Shown: positions 7,701-16,611, numbered from the stretch's first letter. The stretch is 24,387 bases of DNA from CAYSCZ01 sp964429655 (GCA_964429655.1 CAYSCZ010000046.1:1-24387); one strand, 5' to 3'. Numbers and translations are program-made. The notes: generated from the letters alone by a model not told the origin.

Positions 7701-10007
7701 GAAGGCCCTATCCCATCAACCATTGGTGGACTTGATGCCTTGGAGGACCTAAATTTAAGTGGCAATAATCTGGAATTTACGTTACCTCAGGAATTAGGTA
7801 ATCTGGTTAATCTAACGCGCTTAAATTTATCAGGCAATAATCTGGATAGCCGTATCGATATGTTTGCGAGCCTGGAAAACCTGGTGGTATTGAGGCTACA
7901 AGATAATATGTTGTTTGGGGATGTACCCCCGGGATTTGCACAGTTTAATAATTTAAACATCGTCGACTTATCCAACAACATGTTTTCCTCCATCCCTGAC
8001 TTTACCAATACAGCCATCACATCCCTGGATGTGCGCAATAATCAATTGGATTTTGGAGACATTGAATCAAACGTCACCATAAGCAACATAGCGTACGTTC
8101 CTCAGGACAGTTTAGGCGTTACCATAGACACCCTTCATGATGTTGGCGTTACTTTTCAGCTAACACCAGATATAGGTGGGGATAATAATGTTTACCAGTG
8201 GTTTAAGGATGGAGATGCGCTAAATGATCAAACGGCACAAACTTTGACCATCACTGATCCGGATTTTATTGATGAAGGTATTTACAATCTAAGGATTACC
8301 AATACCCTTGTAAATGATCTTACCCTCAATAGCAAGCCACTAATTTTGAAACTATCTTCATTACTAAGAGACAGCATTGCACTGGTTAATATCTACAATG
8401 CAACAGGGGGAGATGACTCATGGGTAGATACTGAAGGTTGGCTTACTGATCCGAATCTGGACAACTGGTTTGGAGTTGATGTAGAAAATAATCGTGTTAC
8501 CCGGCTTGAGCTACCAGACAACGGTTTGAAAGGGGATATGCCAATAGACTTAAAGGATATTGGTAATCTTGAGGTTATCGATCTGGGCAATTCCAATCCA
8601 TTATTCAACCCTGTAATTGACAATGAATTACGTGCATTGCCAAATCTTAGTAGTTTGGAAGACCTGGTGCGTGTCAATGTGGTACGTAACAGGTTGGGGT
8701 TCGCCGACCTTGAACCAAATTTCAATGGTTTGGCGGCTAATGGTGTGAACTTTGAATTCGATCCACAGCGGCGATTTGGAGTGACGCTTAATGATACGCT
8801 GATATTAGGTTCCACAGCAAGGTTAGAGATTGATGTCAATGGGGAAAACAATGTTTACCAGTGGTATTTCGACGGACAAGAAATCGAAGGGGCTAGAAGA
8901 AGGTTTTTCTTCCTGGACAGCATAAATTTTGAAACGCAAGGAACCTATCATGTGGAGGTGACCAGTCCATTTTTACCACAAGATTTTTTCATTAGAAACA
9001 GGAACCAGAATTTATTTGCATCAGAAAATATTAGTGGACAGGTTGCCGATTCCGTGGGCATCGCCTTTAAAGATGGCGATATAACACTCTTAAGAATTAC
9101 TGATGAAGGAGCGTTTGACACAACTAGGACCACGTTTATAAACATAGATGGTCTTTATGAATTCCGTGATATTGTGCTGGATGATTACATGCTTATTGTT
9201 GATCAAAATGATCCGGGAGATCCCAATACCTATTTTAAAAGTACCGACCTATTTATAAGGGCCGATACATTATTTCACAGACAGCGGGATGAAGACATAG
9301 ACATTACAGTTTTAAGGTTAGCTGAGTTTCCGGAAGATTCATTGGCTGGCGCAGTTGGCGGTCTTGTTGAGATCGATATCGACCCGGACAGCATAATTGA
9401 TGAAGAATCCAGGATCCAGGCCAGAAGAAGGGCTCGTAGGGTTGGGATAGCACTAAGACGACGAGTGACGGTAGGTAGGCTTGCTCAGGCTGAGAGTGTT
9501 TTTGACTTTGAGCTAGTCGCATACACAGAAACAGATGATAATGGGGAATTCAGATTCAGAAATGTACCGGACGGCACCTACTTTTTAAACATCGAAGTTC
9601 CCGGGGTACTGATAGATACCAACTCTTTCGTTCGCTTTGAGGTGGGTGGTGAATTGGATGAAAATGAGATAGAGGTGGCCGGATTGATCACGGAAGATGG
9701 TATTGTAGTTGAAAAAGTTTCAGAGACAGGCATACCCAGGCCTTACATAAGAAATGTAAACCTGTATCCTAATCCAAGCAGGGGTCCTGTATCACTGGAT
9801 TATCGCGTGAACAGACTGGTGGATGATATTATTTTGAATATATATGATATAAAAGGTGTCCGGCATTTATCCGAACTGATTGATAACCGGCCGGGCAACA
9901 GGCGGCATACCTTTAATGTTGAAAGTTTGGCAGATGGTACTTATTTTATGGTGCTGGAAGATAAATCTGGAAAATTTAAACTACAGTATAAGCTAAGGAA
10001 GCAATAA
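4776..10007 (+). CDS. Secreted multidomain Ig-like/LRR protein with T9SS type A sorting domain
   Basis: The ATG at 4776 was chosen because it gives a clean signal peptide (MKHLQALTRYLLAASLAIG, likely cut after KAQ) and follows a purine-rich CAGGA; the upstream in-frame TTG at 4749 would add a non-signal extension. The product is 1743 residues. Order: signal peptide 1-26; beta-rich N-terminal region to about 305; six tandem Ig-like repeats of about 98 residues (about 309-897), with FSEPVTGF-like and DxAGN motifs, resembling the Big_12-type family; an LRR block with an N-terminal cap (about 900-1100); an Ig-like domain (about 1105-1195); a second, shorter LRR cap block (about 1197-1311) and Ig-like domain (about 1328-1412); two prealbumin/CNA-B-like domains (about 1418-1638) separated by an Arg-rich stretch; and a T9SS type A sorting domain (about 1655-1743) starting at NVNLYPNPSRG. 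The sorting domain should direct export across the outer membrane and surface attachment. The gene starts 27 nt after the fibre gene, so cotranscription and a shared adhesive role are likely. The ligand is unknown. Confidence 0.93.
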   Translation: MKHLQALTRYLLAASLAIGCLALKAQVVIEENVEVTISNGTQVSITTSADNVPSNWSNRGTIVNDGTIELLSGDWTNQSDYSGSGSIVLSGAAQTFDHGLDTINNLLFAGTADKFVNTGVVVITELILDGVVVISDASASLLIGENANISGFGEDAYIEGPLYHVGTSNKTFHIGLGGVYTPVQLLGISGNDPVIGFQVINGVPEATTDLSLGIVSSRRVFQRLESPIDVISSTFEGGQLVLPVINEDELNNFTRSVIAAGNSVEGPYTSLFAGERQGTLTAGTITLSDESRDSVATNQFFAIAQLDDSPPLAVLTTPEPDPTNSTPFRVDVLFTEPVFGLELNDFDPFNATATNLQQLSAIAYTIDITPTVESGLVNVFLAENAVTDAAGDGNPQSEVLQRNFLGTRPSVRFISTELGEGTNRNPIVLEIEFSRAVTGFDITDLILTNADASNLTTEDSISFFVDIIPQSNGFLEVDIPENAAADLAGNLTTAPVEEFFTTFDNTRPSVLIRSTITAITNQPSAPIEIIFSKVVNGFDVNIPEVTNGILTDFSQVDTVTYTATLTPEADGLTTVSVAEDALLDNAGNGNTASNNFEIIFDTTAPTIVSVTSDEQGSTNVMPIDVVFTFSEPMIPPTADAFILENVIIESITALDETNTSFNVTIDPTQNGLLSLTLPADGATDLAGNGISIGDGFAINFDGTGPMVSLTSQVGSITNQDPFEVLVQFDEPVTGFTGSDLSVTNGSPGTETPLSETEFLVPITPNNNGDVFVRLIANITQDTLGNPNFAAQDLVVTFDNLPPGVMLSASIGAFTYDGSVAVNVEFTEAISNFQAGSLDINNASVTEVNTEDSTSFIINLSIGDRGAVSIEAPEATFQDNAGNTNTDTDSLGFNFFRVLQSDSLALVDLYLDNGGRNWFNNSGWLEDKVETWFGVTADGNRISELRLPDNNLRDFLSESIGSLTAVKVLNLSDNIMEGPIPSTIGGLDALEDLNLSGNNLEFTLPQELGNLVNLTRLNLSGNNLDSRIDMFASLENLVVLRLQDNMLFGDVPPGFAQFNNLNIVDLSNNMFSSIPDFTNTAITSLDVRNNQLDFGDIESNVTISNIAYVPQDSLGVTIDTLHDVGVTFQLTPDIGGDNNVYQWFKDGDALNDQTAQTLTITDPDFIDEGIYNLRITNTLVNDLTLNSKPLILKLSSLLRDSIALVNIYNATGGDDSWVDTEGWLTDPNLDNWFGVDVENNRVTRLELPDNGLKGDMPIDLKDIGNLEVIDLGNSNPLFNPVIDNELRALPNLSSLEDLVRVNVVRNRLGFADLEPNFNGLAANGVNFEFDPQRRFGVTLNDTLILGSTARLEIDVNGENNVYQWYFDGQEIEGARRRFFFLDSINFETQGTYHVEVTSPFLPQDFFIRNRNQNLFASENISGQVADSVGIAFKDGDITLLRITDEGAFDTTRTTFINIDGLYEFRDIVLDDYMLIVDQNDPGDPNTYFKSTDLFIRADTLFHRQRDEDIDITVLRLAEFPEDSLAGAVGGLVEIDIDPDSIIDEESRIQARRRARRVGIALRRRVTVGRLAQAESVFDFELVAYTETDDNGEFRFRNVPDGTYFLNIEVPGVLIDTNSFVRFEVGGELDENEIEVAGLITEDGIVVEKVSETGIPRPYIRNVNLYPNPSRGPVSLDYRVNRLVDDIILNIYDIKGVRHLSELIDNRPGNRRHTFNVESLADGTYFMVLEDKSGKFKLQYKLRKQ

Positions 10008-10069
10008 ATAACCCGGGACCAGTTTGGATCGAGTTCAGGATTTTACACCATTATTTGTTCTGCCTCGAT

Positions 10070-10738
10070 TTAGCTTCGTTCTACCTTCGATTTTATGTTA
10101 TCTTCGATATCAGGGGAATTAGAGAGCGTCTGATCAGTAATTTCCCCGGAATTTTCAACTTTATCTTCTTTGAAGTACCGCTTTTGCCAGATCAGGATTA
10201 TAGTCACGCCGATAAAAATGGAGGAATCAGCTATATTAAATACCGGCCAAAGCGCCATATAGTCTCCGCCAAACAGTGGTATCCATCCCGGAAGGCGACC
10301 TTCCCAGATATCAATATAAAACATGTCGACAACCTGGCCATGAAACCAGGGCGTTGGTGCATTGTAAGGTGCGTTATCCAAAAAGACACCATAAAAAGTA
10401 CTGTCTATCACATTTCCGATGGCACCACCCAGAATCATTGCCATACAAATTATCAAACCTGTATGTGCTTTTTTTTCTATCAATTGGTATACATAATAAC
10501 CGATAGCGGCCATGGCAAGTAGTCGGAATACCGTGAGTATTAATTTATCATTTTCAAACCCAAGCTGCATACCGAATGCCATACCAGGATTGGTTAGGTA
10601 GTGTAGTTTAAAAAGTTCGCCCACAAGTTTAATCTGCCCACCGGCGCCCATCTCCATGTTGTAATGCACGATTAGTTTCACAGCCTGATCCAGCGCAATT
10701 ATGCCTGCTGTAATAAGAAAATATTTTAAGTATTTCAT
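10070..10738 (-). CDS. lspA: Lipoprotein signal peptidase (signal peptidase II)
   Basis: This inner-membrane aspartyl protease removes signal peptides from prolipoproteins after diacylglyceryl modification. Seen: four predicted membrane helices, DQAVK near residue 17, TNPGMAFG at 50-57, and the two catalytic Asp motifs GNVIDS (Asp112) and FNIADS (Asp171). At 222 residues it is longer than the roughly 160 of E. coli. The extra length is a loop at about 120-160 that carries GQVVDMFY, common in Bacteroidota, and a charged C-terminal tail from about 187. It starts 59 nt after ileS on the same strand, the classic ileS-lspA order. It converges on the T9SS gene with 62 nt between the two stop codons. 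Confidence 0.96.
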   Translation of the reverse strand: MKYLKYFLITAGIIALDQAVKLIVHYNMEMGAGGQIKLVGELFKLHYLTNPGMAFGMQLGFENDKLILTVFRLLAMAAIGYYVYQLIEKKAHTGLIICMAMILGGAIGNVIDSTFYGVFLDNAPYNAPTPWFHGQVVDMFYIDIWEGRLPGWIPLFGGDYMALWPVFNIADSSIFIGVTIILIWQKRYFKEDKVENSGEITDQTLSNSPDIEDNIKSKVERS

Positions 10739-10797
10739 TTAATAAACAATTAAGCGCCGCAACCGGGCGATTTTACCTTATGAATTTTTTATTATGT

Positions 10798-13700
10798 TCA
10801 ACCCGCAGTTACATTACAAACGTCAATTCTTACTATTAATTTATAATTATCTATCTCTAATGCGGTTGCATTATCCGTAAGATCATGATATTCAATGCTG
10901 ACAGCCTGAGTTTCCCTGCATATATAATCCATATGTGTATTTAATGCTTCTGTAATCAATTCATCATCACAACTCACTTCAATATTTATTTTATCCTGAA
11001 CATCTAACCCCTCATCTTTGCGAAGGTTTTGAATACGATTAACAAAATCTCTGGCCAGTCCTTCTTTTCTAAGGCTATCAGTTATGGTGATATCCATGGC
11101 AACGGTCAATCCATTTTGAGAGGTCACCAACCACCCGGGTATATCCTGTGAGATGATCTCTACTTCATCCAGTGCTATTACAATCTCTTCCTCATCCATT
11201 TGAAGCTTATATTCCCTTTCTTTTTCTATCCTGGCTATTTCCTTTTTGCCCATTTGATTGATTGCTTTGGTAACCGCTTTCATCTTAGGGCCAAACTTCT
11301 GACCGAGTATGCGGAAATTGGGTTTTATTTGCTTCACAACAATATCTGAGTCATCACCAATGTATTCTATGGCCTTGATATTGATTTCAGATTTAATTAA
11401 TTCGCTGACTTCATCAATATGGTGTTTGACTTTTTCATCTAAAATAGGAATAAGTATTTTAGACAAAGGTTGGCGTACTTTGATCTTCTCTTTTTTACGC
11501 AGTGAATGGACCAGGGAAGTGATGTTTTGTGCCAGGGACATTTTCTCCTCCAAATCAAAATCCTGATGATCTTCATTTACTGATGGGAAGTCAGCTAGAT
11601 GGACAGAGGACCCATCATTCTGGCGGGTATTTAAATCCTGCCATAATCGATCCATATAAAAAGGAGCTATAGGTGCAGCCAGCTTAGCTATGGTATTAAG
11701 GCAGGTAAAAAGTGTTTCATAAGCAGATTTTTTATCTTCATTATAATCCCCCATCCAAAACCTTTTTCTATTCAGGCGTACATACCAGTTACTTAAATCA
11801 TCAATAGTGAAATTCTGGATAGATCGTGCAGCCCTGGTGGGCTCATAGTCTTCATACGCTTCATTTACATTGGTTATCAGGCTGTTTAGCTTACTTAATA
11901 TCCATCGGTCACTCTCCCTTCGGTTTTTATAAGGTATTTCATGCCCGTCATGGTTGAATTGATCCAGGTTGGCATAGAGGGCAAAGAAAGCATAGGTGTT
12001 TTGTAGTGTTCCGAAAAAGCGTCTTTGTACTTCGGTGATACCATCCAGATCGAATTTTAGATTATCCCATGGGTTGGCATTGCTGATCATATACCATCTT
12101 GTGGCATCAGGGCCATATTTAGCCAGTGTTTCAAAAGGATTAATTGCATTACCTAATCGTTTGGACATCTTGTTGCCTGATTTGTCGAGTACCAACCCGT
12201 TGGCAATTACGTTTTTAAAGGCAACACTCTCGAACAAAATCCCTGCGATAGCATGCAGTGTAAAAAACCACCCCCTGGTCTGATCTACGCCTTCAGCGAT
12301 GAAATCTGCCGGATAATTATTTTTAAATACATCTTCATTTTCAAATGGATAATGCCATTGGGCATAAGGCATGGCCCCTGAGTCAAACCAAACATCAATC
12401 AGGTCTTTTTCTCTATACATTTTCTTCCCGCTATCACTAACCAGCACAATATCATCAACATATGGCCTGTGCAGATCGATTTCTTCTGGTAATTCACCTT
12501 GCATTATTCCGGCCTCAACAGATGCTTTTACTTCTTCCCTAAGTGCTTCTATGGATCCTACACACTTACTTTCTGATTTATCTTCGGTCATCCAAATTGG
12601 CAAAGGTGTACCCCAGAACCTTGACCTGCTTAGGTTCCAATCTACCAGGTTTTCTAACCAATTTCCAAACCTTCCTTCTCCGGTAGATGCCGGTTTCCAG
12701 TTAATGGTTTTGTTCAAGGCGACTAACCGGTCCTTTAAGGCGGTGGTTTTGATGAACCAGGAGTCCAGCGGATAGTAAAGTACCGGTTTATCAGTTCGCC
12801 AACAATGTGGGTATGAGTGGTCATATTTCTCAACTTTAAAAGCTTTATTTTCTTCCTTCAGCTTTATGGCTATCAACACATCCAACGACTTTTCAGGCGC
12901 TTTTCCTTTTGGGTAATATTCATTCTTCACGAACATACCAGCGAAGTCTGATATCTCTTTTACATACCTTCCCTGCTTATTCACAATAGGGACTTCATTT
13001 CCATCCTCATCTTTTACCAGCACACCAGGGATACCATATTGGACACAAGTTCTATAGTCATCTGCGCCAAAAGTTTTTGATATATGTACTATTCCTGTTC
13101 CTTCCTCTGTTGTAACAAAATCACCAATCACTACTGTGAAAGCCGGCTTCGGTAATGGCACATAATTCATTAACTGTTCATAATCTATCTCGGAGAGCTC
13201 TTTCCCGGTCAGTTGATCAATAATTTCATATGGGATTAACTTATCTCCTGCTTTGTAATCATCTAAAGGAATATTTTCAGCCTTTTTATTGAAATAATTT
13301 CCAAATCTATCTTTAGCGAGTATTACTGTAATAGGCTGGAATGTGTAGGCATTAAATGTTTTAACCTTCAGATAGGTTATATTTTTCCCAACAGCTAATG
13401 CGCTATTAGCCGGTAACGTCCATGGTGTGGTGGTCCAAGCTAACATGTACAGATCGCCGATCACATTCTTGAAAAGGTGTGAGGCCTTTTTGTTGTTTAT
13501 CACTTTGAATTGAGCGACCACCGAGGTGTCTTTTAGGTTTTTGTAGGTGCCGGGCTGGTTAAGCTCATGTGAACTTAAACCGGAGCCTGCCGCAGGTGAG
13601 TATGGCTGGATGGTGTAACCTTTGTACAAAAGCCCTTTATCAAATAACTTTTTTAGTAACTGCCAGACAGATTCAATGTATTTGGTGTCAAAAGTGATGT

Positions 13701-14142
13701 AAGGATCATCCAGATCAACCCAGTAACCCATTTTTATGGTAAGGTCATCCCACTGATCTTTAAATTTCATTACCGCCTCACGACATCTTTGGTTATAATC
13801 CTCGATACTGATAGATTTTCCGATATCTTCCTTAGTGATACCTAATTCCTTTTCAACTTGTAGTTCGACTGGTAGACCGTGTGTATCCCATCCTCCTTTC
13901 CTGCTGACCTGATGGCCTTTCATGGTTTTGAAACGGCAAAATATATCTTTAACGGTCCGGCTGATCACATGGTGAATGCCTGGTGTACCGTTGGCTGACG
14001 GCGGTCCTTCATAAAAAGTAAAAGTTGGTTTGCCTTGTCTTTCTTCTACTGATCGTTCAAAAATCCTGTTTTCCTTCCAGTACTTCAATACTTCTTCAGC
14101 TATTTCACTGTATGACAGATTTTTGTATTCTTTATATTTCAT
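10798..14142 (-). CDS. ileS: Isoleucyl-tRNA synthetase
   Basis: It charges tRNA-Ile with isoleucine in the cytoplasm. The 1114 residues fit a full-length class I enzyme of the long, eukaryote-like (type II) branch. Seen: the HIGH-box equivalent PGIHHVIS at 54-61, WDTHGLPVE downstream of it, the CP1 editing-domain motif WTTTPWTLP, and KMSKR at 658-662, followed by an anticodon-binding domain and a long C-terminal region. The HIGH signature is altered, but in the way usual for Bacteroidota enzymes. Type II IleRS is generally less sensitive to mupirocin; that is family knowledge and was not tested here. The ATG lies 14 nt after the exporter stop, and lspA follows, so the three are probably cotranscribed. 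Confidence 0.97.
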   Translation of the reverse strand: MKYKEYKNLSYSEIAEEVLKYWKENRIFERSVEERQGKPTFTFYEGPPSANGTPGIHHVISRTVKDIFCRFKTMKGHQVSRKGGWDTHGLPVELQVEKELGITKEDIGKSISIEDYNQRCREAVMKFKDQWDDLTIKMGYWVDLDDPYITFDTKYIESVWQLLKKLFDKGLLYKGYTIQPYSPAAGSGLSSHELNQPGTYKNLKDTSVVAQFKVINNKKASHLFKNVIGDLYMLAWTTTPWTLPANSALAVGKNITYLKVKTFNAYTFQPITVILAKDRFGNYFNKKAENIPLDDYKAGDKLIPYEIIDQLTGKELSEIDYEQLMNYVPLPKPAFTVVIGDFVTTEEGTGIVHISKTFGADDYRTCVQYGIPGVLVKDEDGNEVPIVNKQGRYVKEISDFAGMFVKNEYYPKGKAPEKSLDVLIAIKLKEENKAFKVEKYDHSYPHCWRTDKPVLYYPLDSWFIKTTALKDRLVALNKTINWKPASTGEGRFGNWLENLVDWNLSRSRFWGTPLPIWMTEDKSESKCVGSIEALREEVKASVEAGIMQGELPEEIDLHRPYVDDIVLVSDSGKKMYREKDLIDVWFDSGAMPYAQWHYPFENEDVFKNNYPADFIAEGVDQTRGWFFTLHAIAGILFESVAFKNVIANGLVLDKSGNKMSKRLGNAINPFETLAKYGPDATRWYMISNANPWDNLKFDLDGITEVQRRFFGTLQNTYAFFALYANLDQFNHDGHEIPYKNRRESDRWILSKLNSLITNVNEAYEDYEPTRAARSIQNFTIDDLSNWYVRLNRKRFWMGDYNEDKKSAYETLFTCLNTIAKLAAPIAPFYMDRLWQDLNTRQNDGSSVHLADFPSVNEDHQDFDLEEKMSLAQNITSLVHSLRKKEKIKVRQPLSKILIPILDEKVKHHIDEVSELIKSEINIKAIEYIGDDSDIVVKQIKPNFRILGQKFGPKMKAVTKAINQMGKKEIARIEKEREYKLQMDEEEIVIALDEVEIISQDIPGWLVTSQNGLTVAMDITITDSLRKEGLARDFVNRIQNLRKDEGLDVQDKINIEVSCDDELITEALNTHMDYICRETQAVSIEYHDLTDNATALEIDNYKLIVRIDVCNVTAG

Positions 14143-14156
14143 TTTTTATGAATGAC

Positions 14157-16559
14157 TTAACTACTTTTTTTTACTTCAATCAGGTTAATGTCTATTTCCT
14201 CATCCTCATCTTCATGATAAAACTCCGGATACCTTTCTATTAGGGGATGTGATGTTTGATCCCTTTTACCATTATCGAATCTTAGAAGCAATGCCGGCAG
14301 CACTACGAGGTTTGTTAGCATAGCCAATAACAACGTTATGGAGGTAAGCATTCCAAGTGCCACCGTTCCCAGGAATTCCGATGCGGTAAAAATCACAAAT
14401 CCAAAAAACAGAATAATCGAAGTATAAATCATGCTGGCACCGGTCTCTTTTAAGCTTATGCTTACTGCTTTAGGTACAAAAAAGTTGTGTGTAAACAATT
14501 CCTGACGGTATTTGGCCAGGAAATGGATGGAGTCGTCAACCGATATTCCAAACACAATGCTGAAAATAAGCGCAGTACTTGGTTTTAAAGGAATACTAAA
14601 ATATCCCATAAGGCCGGCAGTTATCATCAAAGGGATAATGTTTGGTATTAGCGAGATGATGATCATTCTGAAATTGCGAAATAGTAAAGCCATGATGATG
14701 GCGATGATCACAAATGCGATGACCATACTCTGGATGAGGTTTTCAATCAGGAATTTATTTCCTTTTATAAACATCAAAGTAGTCCCGGTAAGCCTCACAT
14801 CCATTTTGGAATCCGCAAATAATTCGTTGATCTTGGGCTTGATGACCGTAGTAACCAAAGAATCCATTTTTTTTGACCCTATATCCGCAATTTTTAAGGA
14901 TATTCTAATCCTTTGACCTGTTGAATCCACAAAAGATTGTGATATGCCTGTTTTATCAGAATCTTCTTTTAAGTACCTGAAGATGAATGCCTGCTCTCTG
15001 TTGGTTGGTAACTCGTAATATGCCGGATTTTGATTATAAAAAGCTTGCTTGGCCGCTTTAATAAAGCTTACCACAGAAATGGGCTGGGAAATGTATTCAG
15101 ATGAATCCAGGAAAGCTTCAAGTTCCTCCAGTTTTTTGATGTTGCTTAGCCGCTGAATGCCTTTTTTATTTTTAGTGTCTACAATTATTTCCAGGGGCAT
15201 GATCCCGGCAAAGTTTTCCTCAAAGAAGGCCAGGTCTTGTTTTACATCCCCTTTTTCAGGTAAATCGTCTACCATGAAAGAGACTGCCTCAATTTTGGAT
15301 ATACCAAAGATGGAAATTATAATAACTACGCCTGCTAGTATAAATATTGGGGATTTATGTCGGTGAACCAACAAGTCAAGGCCATTGAGTACCTTATTAA
15401 GGATCGTGAATCTTAGATGTTTAAGATGCCTGGTTTCGGGAGGTGGCAGAAAAGAGTAAACTGAGGGAATAAAAATTATACTGACCACGAAGGTCGCTAA
15501 TATATTTATACCAGCGATCAGGCCAAATTCTTTTAAAATTATAATGTCAGTCAAAGTAAGCACCAGAAAGCCTACGGCGGTCGTGCAATTAGTGATAAGT
15601 GTAACGACCCCTATTTTTCTTATAATCCTGCTGAGGGCTTTAATTTTATCCCCATGCCGGTCATATTCCTGGTGATATTTATTCAGCATGTAGACTGAAT
15701 TTGGTATACCTATTACCACAATAATTGGTGGGATCAATCCTGTGAGAATGGTGATTTTAAAATCAAATAATGAAAGCAAGCCCAGGCACCATAGAATGAT
15801 TGCTCCTATAATTAATAGTGGAAAAAAAACCGCCTTGAATGATTTGAAAAAGAGAAATAGTATGATTCCGGTAACAACTACGGAAGCTGCCAGGAAAAAA
15901 TTCATTTCTGACTTTACTCTGGTGGTGGTGATAGTCCTTACGTAAGGTAAACCGGCGTAGCGAAGGTCTATGCCTGTAACCTCCTCAAATGCATTCCCGG
16001 CGAATAATATATCCTGAATCAGTGTATCTCTTTGTTCAGAATTCACAACTTCTTTGTTGATGGTGATCAAAATAAGTGTAGCACCATTGGTGCTATTTAT
16101 TAGTTGGCCACTATAGAACTTAAGGTTATTGCTGAATGCGAGTAAACTATCTAATGCTTCCTGATCGGATGGGACATCTTTAAAAACCTCTTCAATTTCA
16201 AACCTTTGTTCTTCTGTATTCTTTTTTAAAGATTTAATGTTCGATAAAGCTAATACTTCATTGATGCCTTTAAGTCTTTGTATTTCGTCGGTTAGATATT
16301 TGAACTTTCTAAAATTATCATATTCGTAAAGGCTGCTATCGCGCAAGCCGATGGCCATTATGTTGCCGTCTTCTCCAAATGTTTCCTTAAAATGTTTGAA
16401 ATAAACCATTTCCGGGTCATCTTCGGGAACAATATTTGCCAAATCAAACGAGTATTCAACAAACTGCGCCTGGTAACCCATGTATCCTGTAATGATCAAC
16501 AACAGGATAAGTAATGGGAGCCTAAACTTAAGTATGTTACGAGCAAGAAAAGTCCACAT
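14157..16559 (-). CDS. RND/MMPL-superfamily exporter
   Basis: The 800-residue membrane protein shows the internal two-fold symmetry of RND/MMPL transporters. Each half has one helix (first about 10-29), a large periplasmic loop, then a bundle of five helices. The second half carries GISVDDSIHFLAKYRQE, the typical acidic pair of the proton relay. The matching site in the first half reads GIPNSVYMLNKYHQE and lacks both acidic residues. The charged tail has an acidic run (HEDEDEEID). The family includes lipid and hydrophobic-compound exporters; the substrate cannot be told from sequence. It lies 52 nt downstream of dgt with a promoter-like box in the gap, and 14 nt upstream of ileS. Confidence 0.88.
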   Translation of the reverse strand: MWTFLARNILKFRLPLLILLLIITGYMGYQAQFVEYSFDLANIVPEDDPEMVYFKHFKETFGEDGNIMAIGLRDSSLYEYDNFRKFKYLTDEIQRLKGINEVLALSNIKSLKKNTEEQRFEIEEVFKDVPSDQEALDSLLAFSNNLKFYSGQLINSTNGATLILITINKEVVNSEQRDTLIQDILFAGNAFEEVTGIDLRYAGLPYVRTITTTRVKSEMNFFLAASVVVTGIILFLFFKSFKAVFFPLLIIGAIILWCLGLLSLFDFKITILTGLIPPIIVVIGIPNSVYMLNKYHQEYDRHGDKIKALSRIIRKIGVVTLITNCTTAVGFLVLTLTDIIILKEFGLIAGINILATFVVSIIFIPSVYSFLPPPETRHLKHLRFTILNKVLNGLDLLVHRHKSPIFILAGVVIIISIFGISKIEAVSFMVDDLPEKGDVKQDLAFFEENFAGIMPLEIIVDTKNKKGIQRLSNIKKLEELEAFLDSSEYISQPISVVSFIKAAKQAFYNQNPAYYELPTNREQAFIFRYLKEDSDKTGISQSFVDSTGQRIRISLKIADIGSKKMDSLVTTVIKPKINELFADSKMDVRLTGTTLMFIKGNKFLIENLIQSMVIAFVIIAIIMALLFRNFRMIIISLIPNIIPLMITAGLMGYFSIPLKPSTALIFSIVFGISVDDSIHFLAKYRQELFTHNFFVPKAVSISLKETGASMIYTSIILFFGFVIFTASEFLGTVALGMLTSITLLLAMLTNLVVLPALLLRFDNGKRDQTSHPLIERYPEFYHEDEDEEIDINLIEVKKSS

Positions 16560-16572
16560 GAGAAATAAATGC

Positions 16573-16580
16573 CAAAGCTA
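16573..16580 (-). promoter_or_regulatory. Putative Bacteroidota -7 box upstream of the exporter gene
   Basis: On the minus strand the sequence reads TAGCTTTG, an exact match to the TAnnTTTG -7 consensus of Bacteroidota primary sigma factor. It lies 13 nt before the exporter ATG, within the 52-nt gap after dgt. No TTG -33 element is evident at the usual distance, so this could be a chance match or a weak internal promoter. Confidence 0.35.
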
Positions 16581-16611
16581 AATAAAATCTCTGTCGTATA
16601 AATTAATATAA

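Noticed and set aside
1..10007. Prophage, suggested by the tail-fibre-like S74 protein
   Set aside because: No capsid, portal, tail or integrase gene is visible, and the next gene carries a T9SS sorting signal typical of host surface proteins. A phage to the left of the window cannot be excluded.
10028..10069. ATCGAG/CTCGAT inverted repeat between the convergent T9SS gene and lspA as a shared terminator
   Set aside because: Only six base pairs with a loop of about 30 nt and no T-run on either side.
10750..10775. GC-rich CGCC/GGCG hairpin between ileS and lspA
   Set aside because: Only a four-base stem and no clear T-run; too weak to call a terminator or attenuator.
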